Assembly: GCA_963921795.1 (NCBI GenBank)
Contig: OY997652.1
Span: 62,226,609 to 62,290,608 of the forward strand
From: Nannobrachium achirus
Lineage: Eukaryota > Chordata > Actinopteri > Myctophiformes > Myctophidae
Reading direction: 5' to 3'
DNA: 64,000 nt
Below the pieces are notes generated by a model that was given only the letters and a program-made list of their open reading frames with translations, ran no database searches and had not been told where the DNA came from. The position numbers and the translations under genes were made by a program. Numbering within the stretch: the first letter of the stretch is position 1; each line of letters starts with the position of its first letter. Shown one piece after another: positions 1 to 8,991 of the stretch.

Positions 1-1
1 T

Positions 2-424
2 TCTCTTGCCAATAGAAAGACTATTGTTCAATCTGTTATAATGTCAGTGTTTGATTATGGTGATGTGCTGTATATGCATGCCTCACTCTCTACACTTAAG
101 CCTCTTGATGCTGTCTACCACAGTGCCTTGCGGTTTATAACTGGTGATGATTATCGTACCCATCATTGCTTATTATATGAAAAAGTAGGTTGGCCATCTC
201 TCACAGTTCGTAGAGAGCAACACTGTATTTTATTTATTTATAAGGCCTTCTGTGGTAAACTTCCTTTGTATTTATCCTCGTTGGTAGAACCAAAAGTCAC
301 TGGACATGCGACTCGCTCACAGGTATTTATTAGGTACTCCTGTCCAACTATGAACAGTGAGCAAGGAAAGACTGCTTTCAAGTATTACGCTCCACACAAG
401 GGGATGAACTTCAGGACTCTTTGA
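2..424 (+). CDS. LINE reverse transcriptase, C-terminal fragment (partial)
   Basis: The frame is open from the window edge through an ATG at 41 to a TGA at 422-424. The peptide has the end-of-RT pattern of fish non-LTR retrotransposons: DYGDVLYMHAS, YHSALRFITGD, a tryptophan-centred VGWPSLTVRR, FIYKAF..KLPLYLSSL, and a terminal GKTAFKYYAP. These segments follow the polymerase palm in LINE ORF2 proteins and have no catalytic residues of their own. The 5' part lies outside the window, so whether the full element is intact is unknown. The downstream 3' UTR and simple tail fit a LINE in plus orientation. Family placement within LINEs is not certain. Confidence 0.8.
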   Translation, partial: SLANRKTIVQSVIMSVFDYGDVLYMHASLSTLKPLDAVYHSALRFITGDDYRTHHCLLYEKVGWPSLTVRREQHCILFIYKAFCGKLPLYLSSLVEPKVTGHATRSQVFIRYSCPTMNSEQGKTAFKYYAPHKGMNFRTL

Positions 425-662
425 AACTGGTTCGATTGGTCTCGATAGGGACATTTAAAGTGCTCCTTGAGGGCACACTACATAGTGATTGTACATGTTT
501 TGTGTAAAAACTATATACTGTATATGTTTATGTACTTCTTGCTTCTTAACTGATTTCTGATTTGATTGTCTATTGTATTTTTCATTGCTTGTGTCCTTGA
601 AAAAGAGAGCTTGCTCTCAATGGGCTCCCCTGAATAAATAAAGGAAAAAGAAAGAAAGAAAG
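425..662 (+). mobile_element. LINE 3' UTR and tail
   Basis: Non-coding tail of the LINE at 2-424. It ends in AATAAATAAA near 633-642 followed by a short GAAA repeat, the usual simple-repeat end of fish LINEs. Confidence 0.7.
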
Positions 663-663
663 G

Positions 664-785
664 TATAGTACCCATGACTCAGAGCCATACAGGAGGGTGG
701 TCAATACCACGGCTCGGTACACACTGATCTTATAGTGCCACTCTTCAGGTGCTTGTTTTTTCCAAACCCTTTCATACGCATCCCT
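664..785 (-). pseudogene. second LINE reverse transcriptase remnant
   Basis: The reverse strand translates as a short RT piece containing KISVYRAVVLTTLLYGSESW, a conserved C-terminal RT block of another fish LINE lineage. It is cut on both sides, in opposite orientation to the LINE at 2-424. Confidence 0.6.
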
Positions 786-966
786 GATAGTTACTGCATT
801 TGGGTTATTTTGTTCTCTGTGTGCAAATCAGTATAATATTGGTGTCTGGAACGTCTGGTATGCTATTATTATTCTGTTGTTGGAGTTTGAACTCGCTCTG
901 ATAAGCCTCTGGCTGTTTACAGCAGTGATTCTCAAACTTTCTTTTAATTTCAGGGATGCCCTCCAA

Positions 967-1479
967 CAGGGGCGTCAATTGGGTATGGCAGGGGTATGCA
1001 GCTGCCATACAGTACCCTGGGTCCAGGGGGGAAACATAAAAGTTACTTTTAACTATAAAACCATGCATGTATTTTTGTCTATCTGCGCTGGTTATTATGT
1101 TGTTAAATTACAGTAAAATAACAAAATGGTCACTTTAACAAGGTATTATAATTATATTCTCCACACTTGTATTCTTCCCAGCTTGACAAAACGTTAGATT
1201 CCCAGGTTCCACAGGTTTACTAACATGCCAAGTGTAGCTGCACTTGAATAACTGTTCCAGGCTGCCATATCCAGCCCAAGAAACCGTATAGAAACCTGTA
1301 TAAAAAACTGAAAAAACACGTTTTTTTCAGACATTGTGAAAATGTCTGAAAGCGCGAGGCGCGAGCATGTAGATCGGCTATTTTCACAATAGAACCGTGT
1401 TATACAAAATGTAATGCCTCTTTTCCATGAGGACTCCCATCTTAGCCATACCCTAGCTTTTGCTGAACTGACGCCACTG
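967..1479. mobile_element. hAT-like MITE, CAGKGGCGTCA ends
   Basis: Ends CAGGGGCGTCA and TGACGCCACTG are inverted repeats. Flanks CCCTCCAA (959-966) and CCCACCAA (1480-1487) look like an 8-bp target duplication with one change. Related copies lie at 19987-20466 and 33941-34114. The interior holds a one-armed hairpin. Confidence 0.75.
1333..1390. repeat. AATAGC hairpin, one arm degraded
   Basis: The right arm (GCGAGCATGTAGATCGGCTATTTTCACAAT, in two blocks) is good and the outer left arm ATTGTGAAAAT is present, but the inner left arm is lost. Same host sequence as 47898-47956. Confidence 0.6.
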
Positions 1480-1740
1480 CCCACCAATATGATATGCATT
1501 AGGCCATGGACCCCATTTGTTTGTGTTTATAATTGCTGTCTATCTCTGCGAGACCGCAACCCCAATCTGTGAAAATTGTTATCGCTAGACATGATTTGTT
1601 AATACTGTATATCGCCTGTCATTTGATCCAGAATACTGTCTGCAGTATGTGTGGTACCTTAGGTATAGAAAACTGTGAAACTCTAATCAAAATAGACATT
1701 CGGGTGCATTCTCTAGTTGTATTTACATCCAATTAGCTAA

Positions 1741-2052
1741 GATTAATTAACCCATTTAGAACGGGTACACATTATTGTGTATCATTATTTTATGCTTTAA
1801 CTATTGAAAAATAGCAGATCAAGCTCACAGCGCGGCACCGAGTGCTGCACTGCGAGCTTGTAGATCTGCTACTTTTGAAAAATTGTGAAAATTAGAATTT
1901 TGACCCGATTCTATAAGTGTCTTTTGAATCCTTCTAAGATTTTTTGAAAAACCTATGTTTCTATGTCAGCAATCTGGCTAGCCATCGTCAAAGAAAAGGT
2001 CCTTTTCACTTAACTGGAGCTCAGTTAGTCTGTTCTTGAGAGACTACTATGT
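1741..2052. repeat. interior fragment of composite MITE
   Basis: From TTAACCCATTTAG to the GTCAGTGG junction this matches the interior of the delimited element at 45889-46892, which supplies the family ends. It carries the hairpin at 1807-1876. Confidence 0.6.
1807..1876. repeat. AATAGC hairpin, tip type B
   Basis: The left arm AAAAATAGCAGATC lacks the usual TACA. The tip is CAGCGCGGCACCGAGTGC, then the complementary right arm to GATCTGCTACTTTT. Type B has GCGCGGCAC/GTGCCGCGC at the tip of the stem. Confidence 0.8.
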
Positions 2053-2366
2053 CAGTGGTTCTCAAACCTTTTCATGTGAAGGACCCCCAAACTGATATTT
2101 ATTTGGCCACGGACACCCATCTTAAAATATTTCGTTCCAGGGACCACCCAGAAGCAAAATTTGAGTTACAAACGTTCGCTTTGAAAATACATTATGTTCA
2201 AAGATTTGCACACATTTTCATGTCTTTTACAAAAATAGCAGATCTACAAGCTTGCAGCACGCAGATCTGCTATTTTTCACTGGTTAAAGCATTCAGTAAT
2301 TCTAGGCCTTAACAGTGGACCCTTTCCCCCCAAAAAAGGAGTTCTGGGGGTCATTGAGAACCAATG
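2053..2366. mobile_element. MITE with CAGTGGTTCTCAA ends
   Basis: Inverted ends CAGTGGTTCTCAAA and TTGAGAACCAATG. The interior has the 'GGACCCCC' and 'GGCCACGGAC' segments seen at 24300-24440, 34440-34540 and 46250-46350. A reduced hairpin sits centrally. Confidence 0.65.
2231..2277. repeat. AATAGC hairpin, short form
   Basis: AAAAATAGCAGATCTACAAG is followed by a shortened tip and GCAGATCTGCTATTTTT. The distal stem has been lost. Confidence 0.75.
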
Positions 2367-2422
2367 TTGTACAGTATATCATTGGCCTTGTTTTACATAT
2401 TATTGAATGAATAAGCCCCTGG

Positions 2423-2912
2423 CAGTGGTGGAAAAAGTACTCACATATTTTACTTAAGTAAAATTATCAATACTGTAATGTAGAAATGCTCTGTTACAAG
2501 TAAAAATCTAGAATTCAAAATGTACTTGGGTAAAAGTACAAAAGTGTCGATATCAAAATGCACTTAATGCACCAAAAGTAAAAGTACAAAATGTTTGAAA
2601 ATAGCAGATCTATACAATCTCACAACGCGTCGCGATGTGACACGTTGTGAGCTTGTAGATCGGCTATTTTCAAATAGCCAAGGTATAAAATAGGGGTAAA
2701 GTGGTCCATGCATGTTTTTATAATATTATAATTTAAATATTAAGTAATTAGTAACTAAAGTTTTCAAAAGATTGTAGTGGAGTAAAAGTACAATATTTGG
2801 ATCCGAGATGTAGTGGAGTAGAAGTAAAAGTATTGGAAATTGGAAGCACTCAAGTAAAGTACAAATAGCTCAAAAGTATTAAGTAAATGTACTTAGGTAC
2901 TTTACACCACTG
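2423..2912. mobile_element. hAT-like MITE, CAGTGGTG ends (family a)
   Basis: Begins CAGTGGTGGAAAAAGTAC and ends GTACTTTACACCACTG. Flanks GCCCCTGG (2415-2422) and GCCCCTCG (2913-2920) give an 8-bp target duplication with one mismatch. The body is made of short AAGTAAAAGTAC-like motifs arranged as a loose inverted repeat around a central hairpin. This is the commonest MITE of the window: 22457-22901, 36116-36889, 42586-43200, 43705-44156, 54413-54780 and 61430-61830 are relatives. Confidence 0.8.
2594..2674. repeat. AATAGC hairpin, tip type A
   Basis: TTTGAAAATAGCAGATC pairs with the complementary end CGGCTATTTTCAAA. The tip CACAACGCGTCGC pairs with a slightly diverged GTGACACGTTGTG. The outer TTTG/CAAA pairing is specific to family a hosts. 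Confidence 0.85.
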
Positions 2913-3240
2913 GCCCCTCGTGATGTATTTATTTATTCTTTTTTACGTGACCCTCTTGTCCTTTTTTCCCTCCTTTTTGGCTTTTTCCAGTGCACGCACG
3001 TGCACTACATTCCAATTCACAAAAGAGACTGCATTTCCATAAATCATGGGGGAAAAGAATACTGGATACTGCCGCTAAAATATTCATGTGCTTTTTCACA
3101 TTTCTTTTTCAGAAGGAGGAGAACACAAACCGCACAAGGGCACAGCTCATTCAGGTATACAGGGGCGTCACAAGGGGGGGCCCTAGTAACTGAGTTACTA
3201 GGGCCCAAGGTGGAGGGGGCCTGGTAACTTTAACTATTGA

Positions 3241-3312
3241 AAAATAGCAGATATACAAGCTCACAGCGCGGCACCGAGTGCCGTGCTGTGAGCTTGTAGA
3301 TCTGCTATTTTT
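3241..3312. repeat. AATAGC hairpin, tip type B
   Basis: AAAATAGCAGATATACAAGC, tip TCACAGCGCGGCACCGAGTG, then complementary return to CTGCTATTTT. One arm reads ATAT and the other AGAT at the same stem position. Confidence 0.85.
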
Positions 3313-3488
3313 GAAAATGAAAATGGGTGCAAATCTTTGAATATATGTATTTTTTAAGCGAGCATTTTTAACTCAAACTTTGCTTCTGGGGGGTCCCTGG
3401 AACTAAATATTTTCAGATGGGCGTCCGTGGCCAAATACATATCATGTTGGGGATCCTTGACATGAAGAAGTTTGAAGAAGATTTTTCA

Positions 3489-3561
3489 AAAAATAGCAGA
3501 TCTACAAGCTCGCAGCGCGGCACCGAGTGCCGCGCTGCGAGCTTGTATATCTGCTATTTTT
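3489..3561. repeat. AATAGC hairpin, tip type B
   Basis: Near-perfect stem: AAAAATAGCAGATCTACAAG against CTTGTATATCTGCTATTTTT, with tip GCGCGGCACCGAGTGCCGCG. Confidence 0.85.
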
Positions 3562-3827
3562 CAATAGTTAACATTCATGGGGGGCCCGCAGTGAATCCTT
3601 GTACCAAGGGCCCAGAATTTGGTGTGACGCCCCTGCAGGTATATACTGTAGTAATGTAAATTCAACTGGAAGACGGTGTCGGAGGCTTTGGGTCGTAAAA
3701 GAAAAAGAAACTCTACACCGTGCATAATGAGCCTGGTGATGCGAGGGATCTATAGGGAACAAGGTCAGAAACTGATTAGGATCTGAGGTCTGCCAAAACA
3801 CATTCAACATGCACAGGGGCGTCACAA

Positions 3828-3854
3828 GGGGGGGGGGGGGGGGGGGGGGGGGGG
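3828..3854 (+). repeat. poly-G tract (27 G)
   Basis: An uninterrupted run of 27 G expands the short G run present at this position in the sister element at 3160. It can form a G-quadruplex in principle. Confidence 0.95.
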
Positions 3855-3911
3855 CTGAGTTACTAGGGCCCAAGGTGGAGGGGCCTTCATTATTTTATAC
3901 TTTAGCTATTG

Positions 3912-3972
3912 AAAAAAATAGCAGATATACAAACTCTGTGCCGCGCTGCGAGCTTGTAGATCTTCTATTTTT
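3912..3972. repeat. AATAGC hairpin, eroded type B
   Basis: AAAAAAATAGCAGATATAC then a shortened tip CTGTGCCGCGCTGCGAG and the right arm CTTGTAGATCTTCTATTTTT. The left half of the tip is deleted. Confidence 0.7.
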
Positions 3973-4118
3973 GAAAAGTCGTGAAATGTGTGAAAATCTT
4001 TGAATATATGTATTTTTAAGCAAACTTGTAATGCTAATTTTGCTTATGGGAAACAGTTTAAAAAAAAAAAAAAAAACCTTAGAAGGATTTGAAACATTCA
4101 AAGACTTCAAGATTTTTC

Positions 4119-4156
4119 AAAAATAGCAGATCTACAAGCTTGTATATCTGCTATTT
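4119..4156. repeat. AATAGC hairpin, tip deleted
   Basis: AAAAATAGCAGATCTACAAG runs directly into CTTGTATATCTGCTATTT. The whole GC-rich tip is missing and both arms are retained, an example of symmetric shortening. Confidence 0.8.
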
Positions 4157-4519
4157 GTCAATAGTTAAAGCACAAAATAATGCGTTCCCAGTCTAAATGG
4201 GGTAAACCCCCTCCCGCTATGAAGAACATTCATGGGGGGCCCGCAGTGAATCCTTGTACCCAGGGCCCAGAAAGTGTTGTGACATCCCTGAACATGCATA
4301 CATGCATACATGCAGTGCAAAGGAGACAAATAAAACAAGGAACTCGAGAGGCCAGTGGTCTGAAAATGGGTTTGAATCCAATGCATCATTCTGTCCACTC
4401 TTTGTGGCCCATTGGGTTTGCCAGACAAATGCATCTGACGCGCCAGTGCCATCAACCAAGGTGTGACGACTGACGACGGCCTCCGAAGGATATTTCTACC
4501 ACTTTTTGAGGTCACATGT

Positions 4520-4860
4520 TCAGATAGTGGATTTTGATTGGCTTAAAACAGTGGTAAATCAGTCAACAACCTTGAGTTGGCTCATGGACCCGCCAACGGT
4601 TGTGTAGCAGTTGATTGTAACTAAATAACCTTGCAAGTTACAACTGTGTTTTCTTTCATTTATATGGTAGAAATGGTAGAAAAGCAATTTACCATTCGAG
4701 GGTTGTGGGTTGTTGGCGGATTTACCACTGTATCAGGGTTGTTTGCCACTCGGCTTTGCCTCGTGCCACAACCCTGAAACAGTGGTAAATCAGCCAACAA
4801 CCCACTCCCTCTCATGGTAAATGGCTTACTTTTAGAGCATTTCGAGGTGTCTACTGTCTA
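4520..4860. repeat. palindromic repeat around ACAACCC
   Basis: Phrases 'CAGTGGTAAATCAGYCAACAAC' (in pieces) recur at about 4550 and 4780, the second within a large inverted repeat at 4689-4820 whose arms run from TTACCAT to ATGGTAA with an unpaired centre. Probably a MITE; ends not resolved. Confidence 0.5.
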
Positions 4861-5143
4861 GACTGCAGTAAGGATGTTATCTAATGAGTAAAAAGTGGGG
4901 TTTGTCTGATAAATGAGGTTCGTTTCTTATATGCCAAGGTGCCAGTCATGGTGTCTAAGTATGATAAATATGTTTAAAGAATAAAATCAACCATAAATAC
5001 TAACCTATAAATACTGTATACATATAAATGTAGGGGTCCTTGACAAGCTACTTGCATTAAGCATCTCATAAGGTTCAAACTATGTTTTCAAGGCAAAGCG
5101 CAAGACACAGTTCCGAGTTCTGAGTGATAGTTAAGTTCACACA
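4861..5143. other. no recognised feature
   Basis: AT-rich sequence without a convincing open frame, splice pair, RNA or clear repeat boundary. Confidence 0.4.
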
Positions 5144-5203
5144 CAGGGACATGCTGGGCCCCTGATTCAGCCCGGGAAAAAGAGTTGGAGGGGCCCTCAT
5201 TGC

Positions 5204-5235
5204 GCGCTATAGAGAGAGATCTCTCTCTATAGCGC
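5204..5235. repeat. short perfect palindrome
   Basis: GCGCTATAGAGAGAGA followed by its reverse complement TCTCTCTCTATAGCGC. It recurs in both arms of the large palindrome at 48948-49476. Confidence 0.85.
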
Positions 5236-5366
5236 TGCTGCTACTCAAAGATTTGCCATTTCAGATCATGACAAGTGACAAGCCATTGGGCCAATTACAT
5301 GAGTTATATTTCGTTGTTGTCGGGTGGAAACCTTGTATGTCCAAAACCGTTTGTTTTGTGTTTATT

Positions 5367-6196
5367 GCGACCGTAGGTCGCACTTACTATCAAAACCTGC
5401 ACAAACTGTCAGTCAGTCTGTCTGTCCGTCTGTCTGTCACACCTCACACGTCACACTATTGCCCTGCTCATATCTCCGCAACCGTTGCCCCGATCCATGC
5501 CAAATTTTGCACACACGCTCCTTGCCTGCCAAACTACAACCTCCACGGACCCCCGGAGCTTAAATCTGGGGGTCCCCCAGGGACCCCCAGATGTAAAAAA
5601 TGACCAAATGTGCAAAAATGACCAAATGACCACCCCAACGGGGCTGCTCACGGGGAATTCCCGGGGACCACCGACTCCTGCTGCTCCAGAACGGATGCAA
5701 AAGTGGTGGCGCCCCCAGTGGAGGACCCCCTCCACTGCAGCTCACATAAAATGCCGTAACTCGGGCTAGGAGGGTCCGGGAGAGCCGGGGCCGGTACCTA
5801 TTCGTCCGCCAAGGCAACGCGGACACCCCACCCCTCATTTCTCACATGGCCCTATTCTAGCGCCACCATGAGGCCGATTTTTAAAACACATTTTTGGACA
5901 CTGCTCCTACATTTTTTGCCCTAAAATCACGCAAATCGCTACACAGTATGTCTACACTCATCCCATCACCATGAATCTGTCCCATATAGCGCCACCTTCA
6001 GGCCGATTTTTAAAAACACATTTTTGGACACTGCTCCTACAGATTTTGCCCTAAAATCACGAAAATCACTACACAGCATGTCTACACTCATGTCATCAAC
6101 ATGGATCAGGAAGATTTTGGAAAAACACATTTTTGCCCTATTTGTGGAGATAAGCGATCTACGGTCGCTTATCTCCCGATTAGGGAGTCTTACTGG
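5367..6196 (+). mobile_element. ATTGCGACC repeat (family R), near-complete copy
   Basis: Begins ATTGCGACCGTAGGTCGCAC, a small hairpin. Next come a CTGT/CCGT simple repeat and stretches such as CATATCTCCGCAACCGTTGC and TGGACACTGCTCCTAC. It ends with the hairpin GATAAGCGATC...CGGTCGCTTATC and GGGAGTCTTACTGGT. No terminal inverted repeat and no target duplication are evident. Other copies: 13252, 28510 (minus), 38175, 49510, 50734, 62962 (minus). Confidence 0.7.
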
Positions 6197-6219
6197 TAAT
6201 TTTAAAAATTATTTTATCT

Positions 6220-6298
6220 AGTGAAAACAGCCAATCTACAAGCACACAACGCCTCGCACCGCGAGGCGTTGTGTGCTTGTAGATCTGCTGTTTTCACT
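6220..6298. repeat. AATAGC hairpin, type C
   Basis: AGTGAAAACAGCCAATCTAC against GTAGATCTGCTGTTTTCACT. The tip CACACAACGCCTCGC pairs with GCGAGGCGTTGTGTG through an ACC loop. Type C replaces AATAGC by AACAGC and AGCTCAC by AGCACAC on both arms. Confidence 0.9.
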
Positions 6299-6390
6299 AC
6301 TTTTGTGCGACTGCCTTGTATGATGAAGCAGGGCTTTGCTTTGCGAATTTGAAACTTGGAGATACGAGGTTTCTGCCCGACAGTGACGAT

Positions 6391-6810
6391 TTACTTTGTT
6401 GGCTGCCCAGCCCCCAAAATGGAACGAAGGCCGACATTTTATTTTTAACTTTTTCCTAATGGCCGGCCTGGACCGGCCGGGAATGAACCGGCCGTTCGGG
6501 AGTTGTCCCGCTGTTCCCCATGGGCAGCACATCCCTGTCCACACACATGCAAGAGGTAATATTTCAATTCATTGTGAACCTACCGTAGGCCTATGGCGGA
6601 TGAGCTGATATGGGACCGCTCCGCTCCACTCCAAGAAGAGGACGGCAAGTCATCCAAATCCAATGCAACCTCCAGGATCATATTGGTATAGAAGGGTTCC
6701 TGGGGCGAGTCATTGATAGGGGAGGGAAGAGTCATTTGGGTGCTGAACTACAGTACATCTTTAACAACAATTTGTATTGTATTAAAATTACCTTTTTTAT
6801 TGTGATTGTC
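6391..6810. other. no recognised gene; GC-palindrome patch
   Basis: Contains a CCGGCC-rich palindromic patch at about 6461-6495 (GGCCGGCCTGGACCGGCC). No credible splice or coding signals seen. Confidence 0.4.
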
Positions 6811-6814
6811 TTAA

Positions 6815-7204
6815 AGACCCAATGAAATTACTATTTTTGGTATTTTATTTTGAAGTTTCAGTTTGAAAAGGAAGCCTGTGTGTTTCTGAACCTATCCGAA
6901 GGCCCTTCAGGCGATGGGATTTAAAATCTGAGTAATGGGAGTAATGGGAGCCAGCAATGGGAAACAAACAGGTGAATGTAATCAAAGGTTCATTTATATT
7001 CAAAAACTCTATCTATGTCATCACTTTTTGAATTTCTGTTCACAGGAAGTAATTAAGAATGGCCTATTTAGGGACCTTTGATATAAATATACACAAAAAT
7101 TGTTTATTTTAATTTTTTTTGGCATCTAGTGTTAGGTATGGCCATATTATCACTACAGATATGCTCTAAAAGTTTGAAAAACATGTTTTTGATTTCACCC
7201 CGTC
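6815..7204. mobile_element. TTAA-flanked MITE
   Basis: TTAA at 6811-6814 and 7205-7208. Inner ends AGACCCAATGAAAT and the reverse complement of AGACGGGGTGAAAT form a diverged inverted repeat. TTAA duplication is typical of piggyBac or Kolobok type transposition. Confidence 0.6.
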
Positions 7205-7208
7205 TTTA

Positions 7209-7456
7209 AAGGAGCTATAGTCAACTTTTTCATTGTAGGGCCGACACTTTGTTTACATCCTAGTCTATAGACTAGAATGTAAACAAAGTGTCGGTCTGAC
7301 AATGGCCAAAAGGATTATTTTATCATAATTTTACGCTTTTTGTGGTCATTTTTGAATAGAAACAAATATATGAAGCTTATTTTTTTATAAAATATTTTCA
7401 AAACATTATTTTTATTTTAGCATCCGTTTTTCAAGAAAAAGTTGACTATAGCTCCT
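7209..7456. mobile_element. TTAA-flanked MITE sharing a TTAA with its neighbour
   Basis: TTAA at 7205-7208 and 7457-7460. Terminal repeats AGGAGCTATAGTCAACTTTT are perfectly inverted at the right end. A 54-bp palindrome (7241-7294, CCGACACTTTGTTTACAT... and its complement) lies inside. Confidence 0.8.
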
Positions 7457-7823
7457 TTAATGTTCTTAGTGTTGTTGTTCTGTTTTGTTTGCTTTGCCTT
7501 GTTGCTGAAATGTGCTATACAAAATGAACCTGAACAATGGCAGCAATATTGCTATACATCTCACGAATTGGGGATGTTCAATAATATATAAAATATTTTG
7601 GTATAGCCAGGCCCAACGATATGACTTCTAGCTAGTCTATGATTCTATGATTCTTTTTTCTGGATGGTGTTGGTGGATATAATAGTCTAAAAGGTCCCAT
7701 ATAAGATAGTCTACTGTCTCACTGTTTGTGAATTAGGCCTATTTTGTGCCAATTGGATGGGCACAATACAGGAACGTTTTGTGAGAGTTTATCAACCAGA
7801 TTGGGTATTGATATAGTACACAA

Positions 7824-8190
7824 TAGGGCTGTCACAATTATCACAATCGTCCAATCGCAATTATTTGAGGTAATCGCAATTATTTTGCATAATCGTCATA
7901 ATCGTTTCCATGTTGAAAAATGTTAATATAATTTCAAACACTTTCAAAAAGTAATGGGAATAGCAGATCCACAAGCTCACAACACATCGCGATGTGACGT
8001 GTTGTGAGCCTTAGATCAGCTATTTCCACTATCAAAGTTATTTTGTGTAAAGTGTAAAGTTGTCAAATATGTCCATCATTTCTTTGTATAGGTTGTCATA
8101 TCTACAAGCCAAACAGAAATTGTCAACGACAAAAACCCAATTAAATTGTTAATTGCAATTATTTTAAATATCCTAATCGTGACAGCCCTA
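7824..8190. mobile_element. hAT-like MITE, TAGGGCTGTCAC ends
   Basis: Ends TAGGGCTGTCACAATTA and TAATCGTGACAGCCCTA, flanked by GTACACAA (7816-7823) and GTAGACAA (8191-8198). The interior is rich in AATCG motifs and has a hairpin in the middle. Confidence 0.8.
7957..8027. repeat. AATAGC hairpin, tip type A
   Basis: GGAATAGCAGATCCACAAGC with tip TCACAACACATCGCGATGTG and return to GATCAGCTATTTCC. Here the outer pair is GG/CC instead of AAA/TTT, on both arms. Confidence 0.85.
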
Positions 8191-8256
8191 GTAGACAATA
8201 AATCAATATAGGCTATACATTACAGCCTTATTTCATCAAGAGTGTCACACAAAAAT

Positions 8257-8303
8257 AGTGAAAATAGCAGATCGTGTTACATCATATTGTGAGCTTGTAG
8301 TGC
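8257..8303. repeat. AATAGC hairpin, degenerate
   Basis: Left AAAATAGCAGATC and a partial right arm TTGTGAGCTTGTAG remain; the rest has decayed. Confidence 0.5.
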
Positions 8304-8452
8304 GCATTGTTTCTAGTTAACTTTTTGTCTCACTTTAGTAATGCTCACTCATGAAGATACTAATTAATGCCTTGCTTGTATCCACAACTTTCCAACATCC
8401 CATCGTGCATTGCGCAGAATGTGCAGGCAGCTTCCGGCGCCGCAGCCGAGAG

Positions 8453-8508
8453 GGATCTACAAGCTCACAACGGTTGCATCTGCGACGCGACGTGAGCTTG
8501 TATGTCTG
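8453..8508. repeat. AATAGC hairpin without outer AATAGC
   Basis: GGATCTACAAGCTCACAACG, tip GTTGCATCTGCGACGCGAC, then GTGAGCTTGTATGTC. The inner stem is intact while the outer segment is not recognisable on the left. Confidence 0.65.
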
Positions 8509-8595
8509 CTGAAGTGTCCCGCAAATAATGCTACAGTAAATTCTTGCGGAAACAGGTGGATAAGACTTTACTATTTCACAGCACACACAGTGTAA

Positions 8596-8990
8596 TGATA
8601 ACGCTACGGCTACATTCTCACCACCGGTATCATAACTGTTGTAATTGTTCCTTACTTTTAATTAATGCCTCTTGTATACAATACAAGCAGCTTTGCTTTT
8701 ACAGTGTCCAAAAATGTGTTTTTCAAAAATCAGCAGATGGTGGCGCTATATGGGACAGATGCATTTTGATGACATGACTGTAGAGATACTCTACTGTGTT
8801 CCGGTTTGCATACATACATACTGTAGAGATATCTTGTTTTATTCTCTTGTTTTCTAACACTGTATTACATAACACCTTGTTTGAACAACAGTTCTTATCT
8901 CCTCTAGAACTATGCGTGTGGTTCAGATGTGTCCATGTGATGCTGATGCTCTTCTTCCTGTTGGACTGGTTGAGCTGCTTTATGTTATGG
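8596..8990. other. no gene; reverse fragment of family R
   Basis: 8701-8795 matches the reverse complement of family R (GTGTCCAAAAATGTG, GGTGGCGCTATATGGGACAG). The rest is unassigned AT-rich sequence. Confidence 0.45.
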
Positions 8991-8991
8991 T

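Larger units (their letters stand above)
3160..3635. mobile_element. hAT-like MITE with two hairpins
   Basis: Ends CAGGGGCGTCACA and TGTGACGCCCCTG are perfect inverted repeats, and CAGGTATA occurs exactly on both sides (3152-3159, 3636-3643). Each half of the element carries one hairpin (3241-3312, 3489-3561), placed almost symmetrically about the 'GGTCCCTGG...GGATCCTTGACATG' middle. Confidence 0.9.
3814..4290. mobile_element. second copy of the two-hairpin MITE
   Basis: Starts CAGGGGCGTCACA and ends TTGTGACATCCCTG, flanked on both sides by AACATGCA (3806-3813, 4291-4298). It has the same two hairpin positions as 3160-3635, both now eroded, and a long G run near its left end. Confidence 0.85.
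5144..6390. mobile_element. composite palindromic MITE (family d) with nested insertion
   Basis: The left arm (5144-5366) matches the left arm of the 529-bp palindrome at 48948-49476, from CAGGGACATGCTGGGCC onward. A second repeat is inserted at 5367-6196. The host then resumes with AAAATTATTTTATCTAGTG and the type C hairpin. The right side (6299-6390) matches 29405-29510 and the reverse of 30033-30140. Confidence 0.65.

Noticed and set aside
2231..2277. Recurrent peptide words such as ADLQAHN or SRSTSSQ in frames across the window
   Set aside because: They are translations of the two strands of the hairpin arm and occur in several frames and both orientations; no coding constraint.
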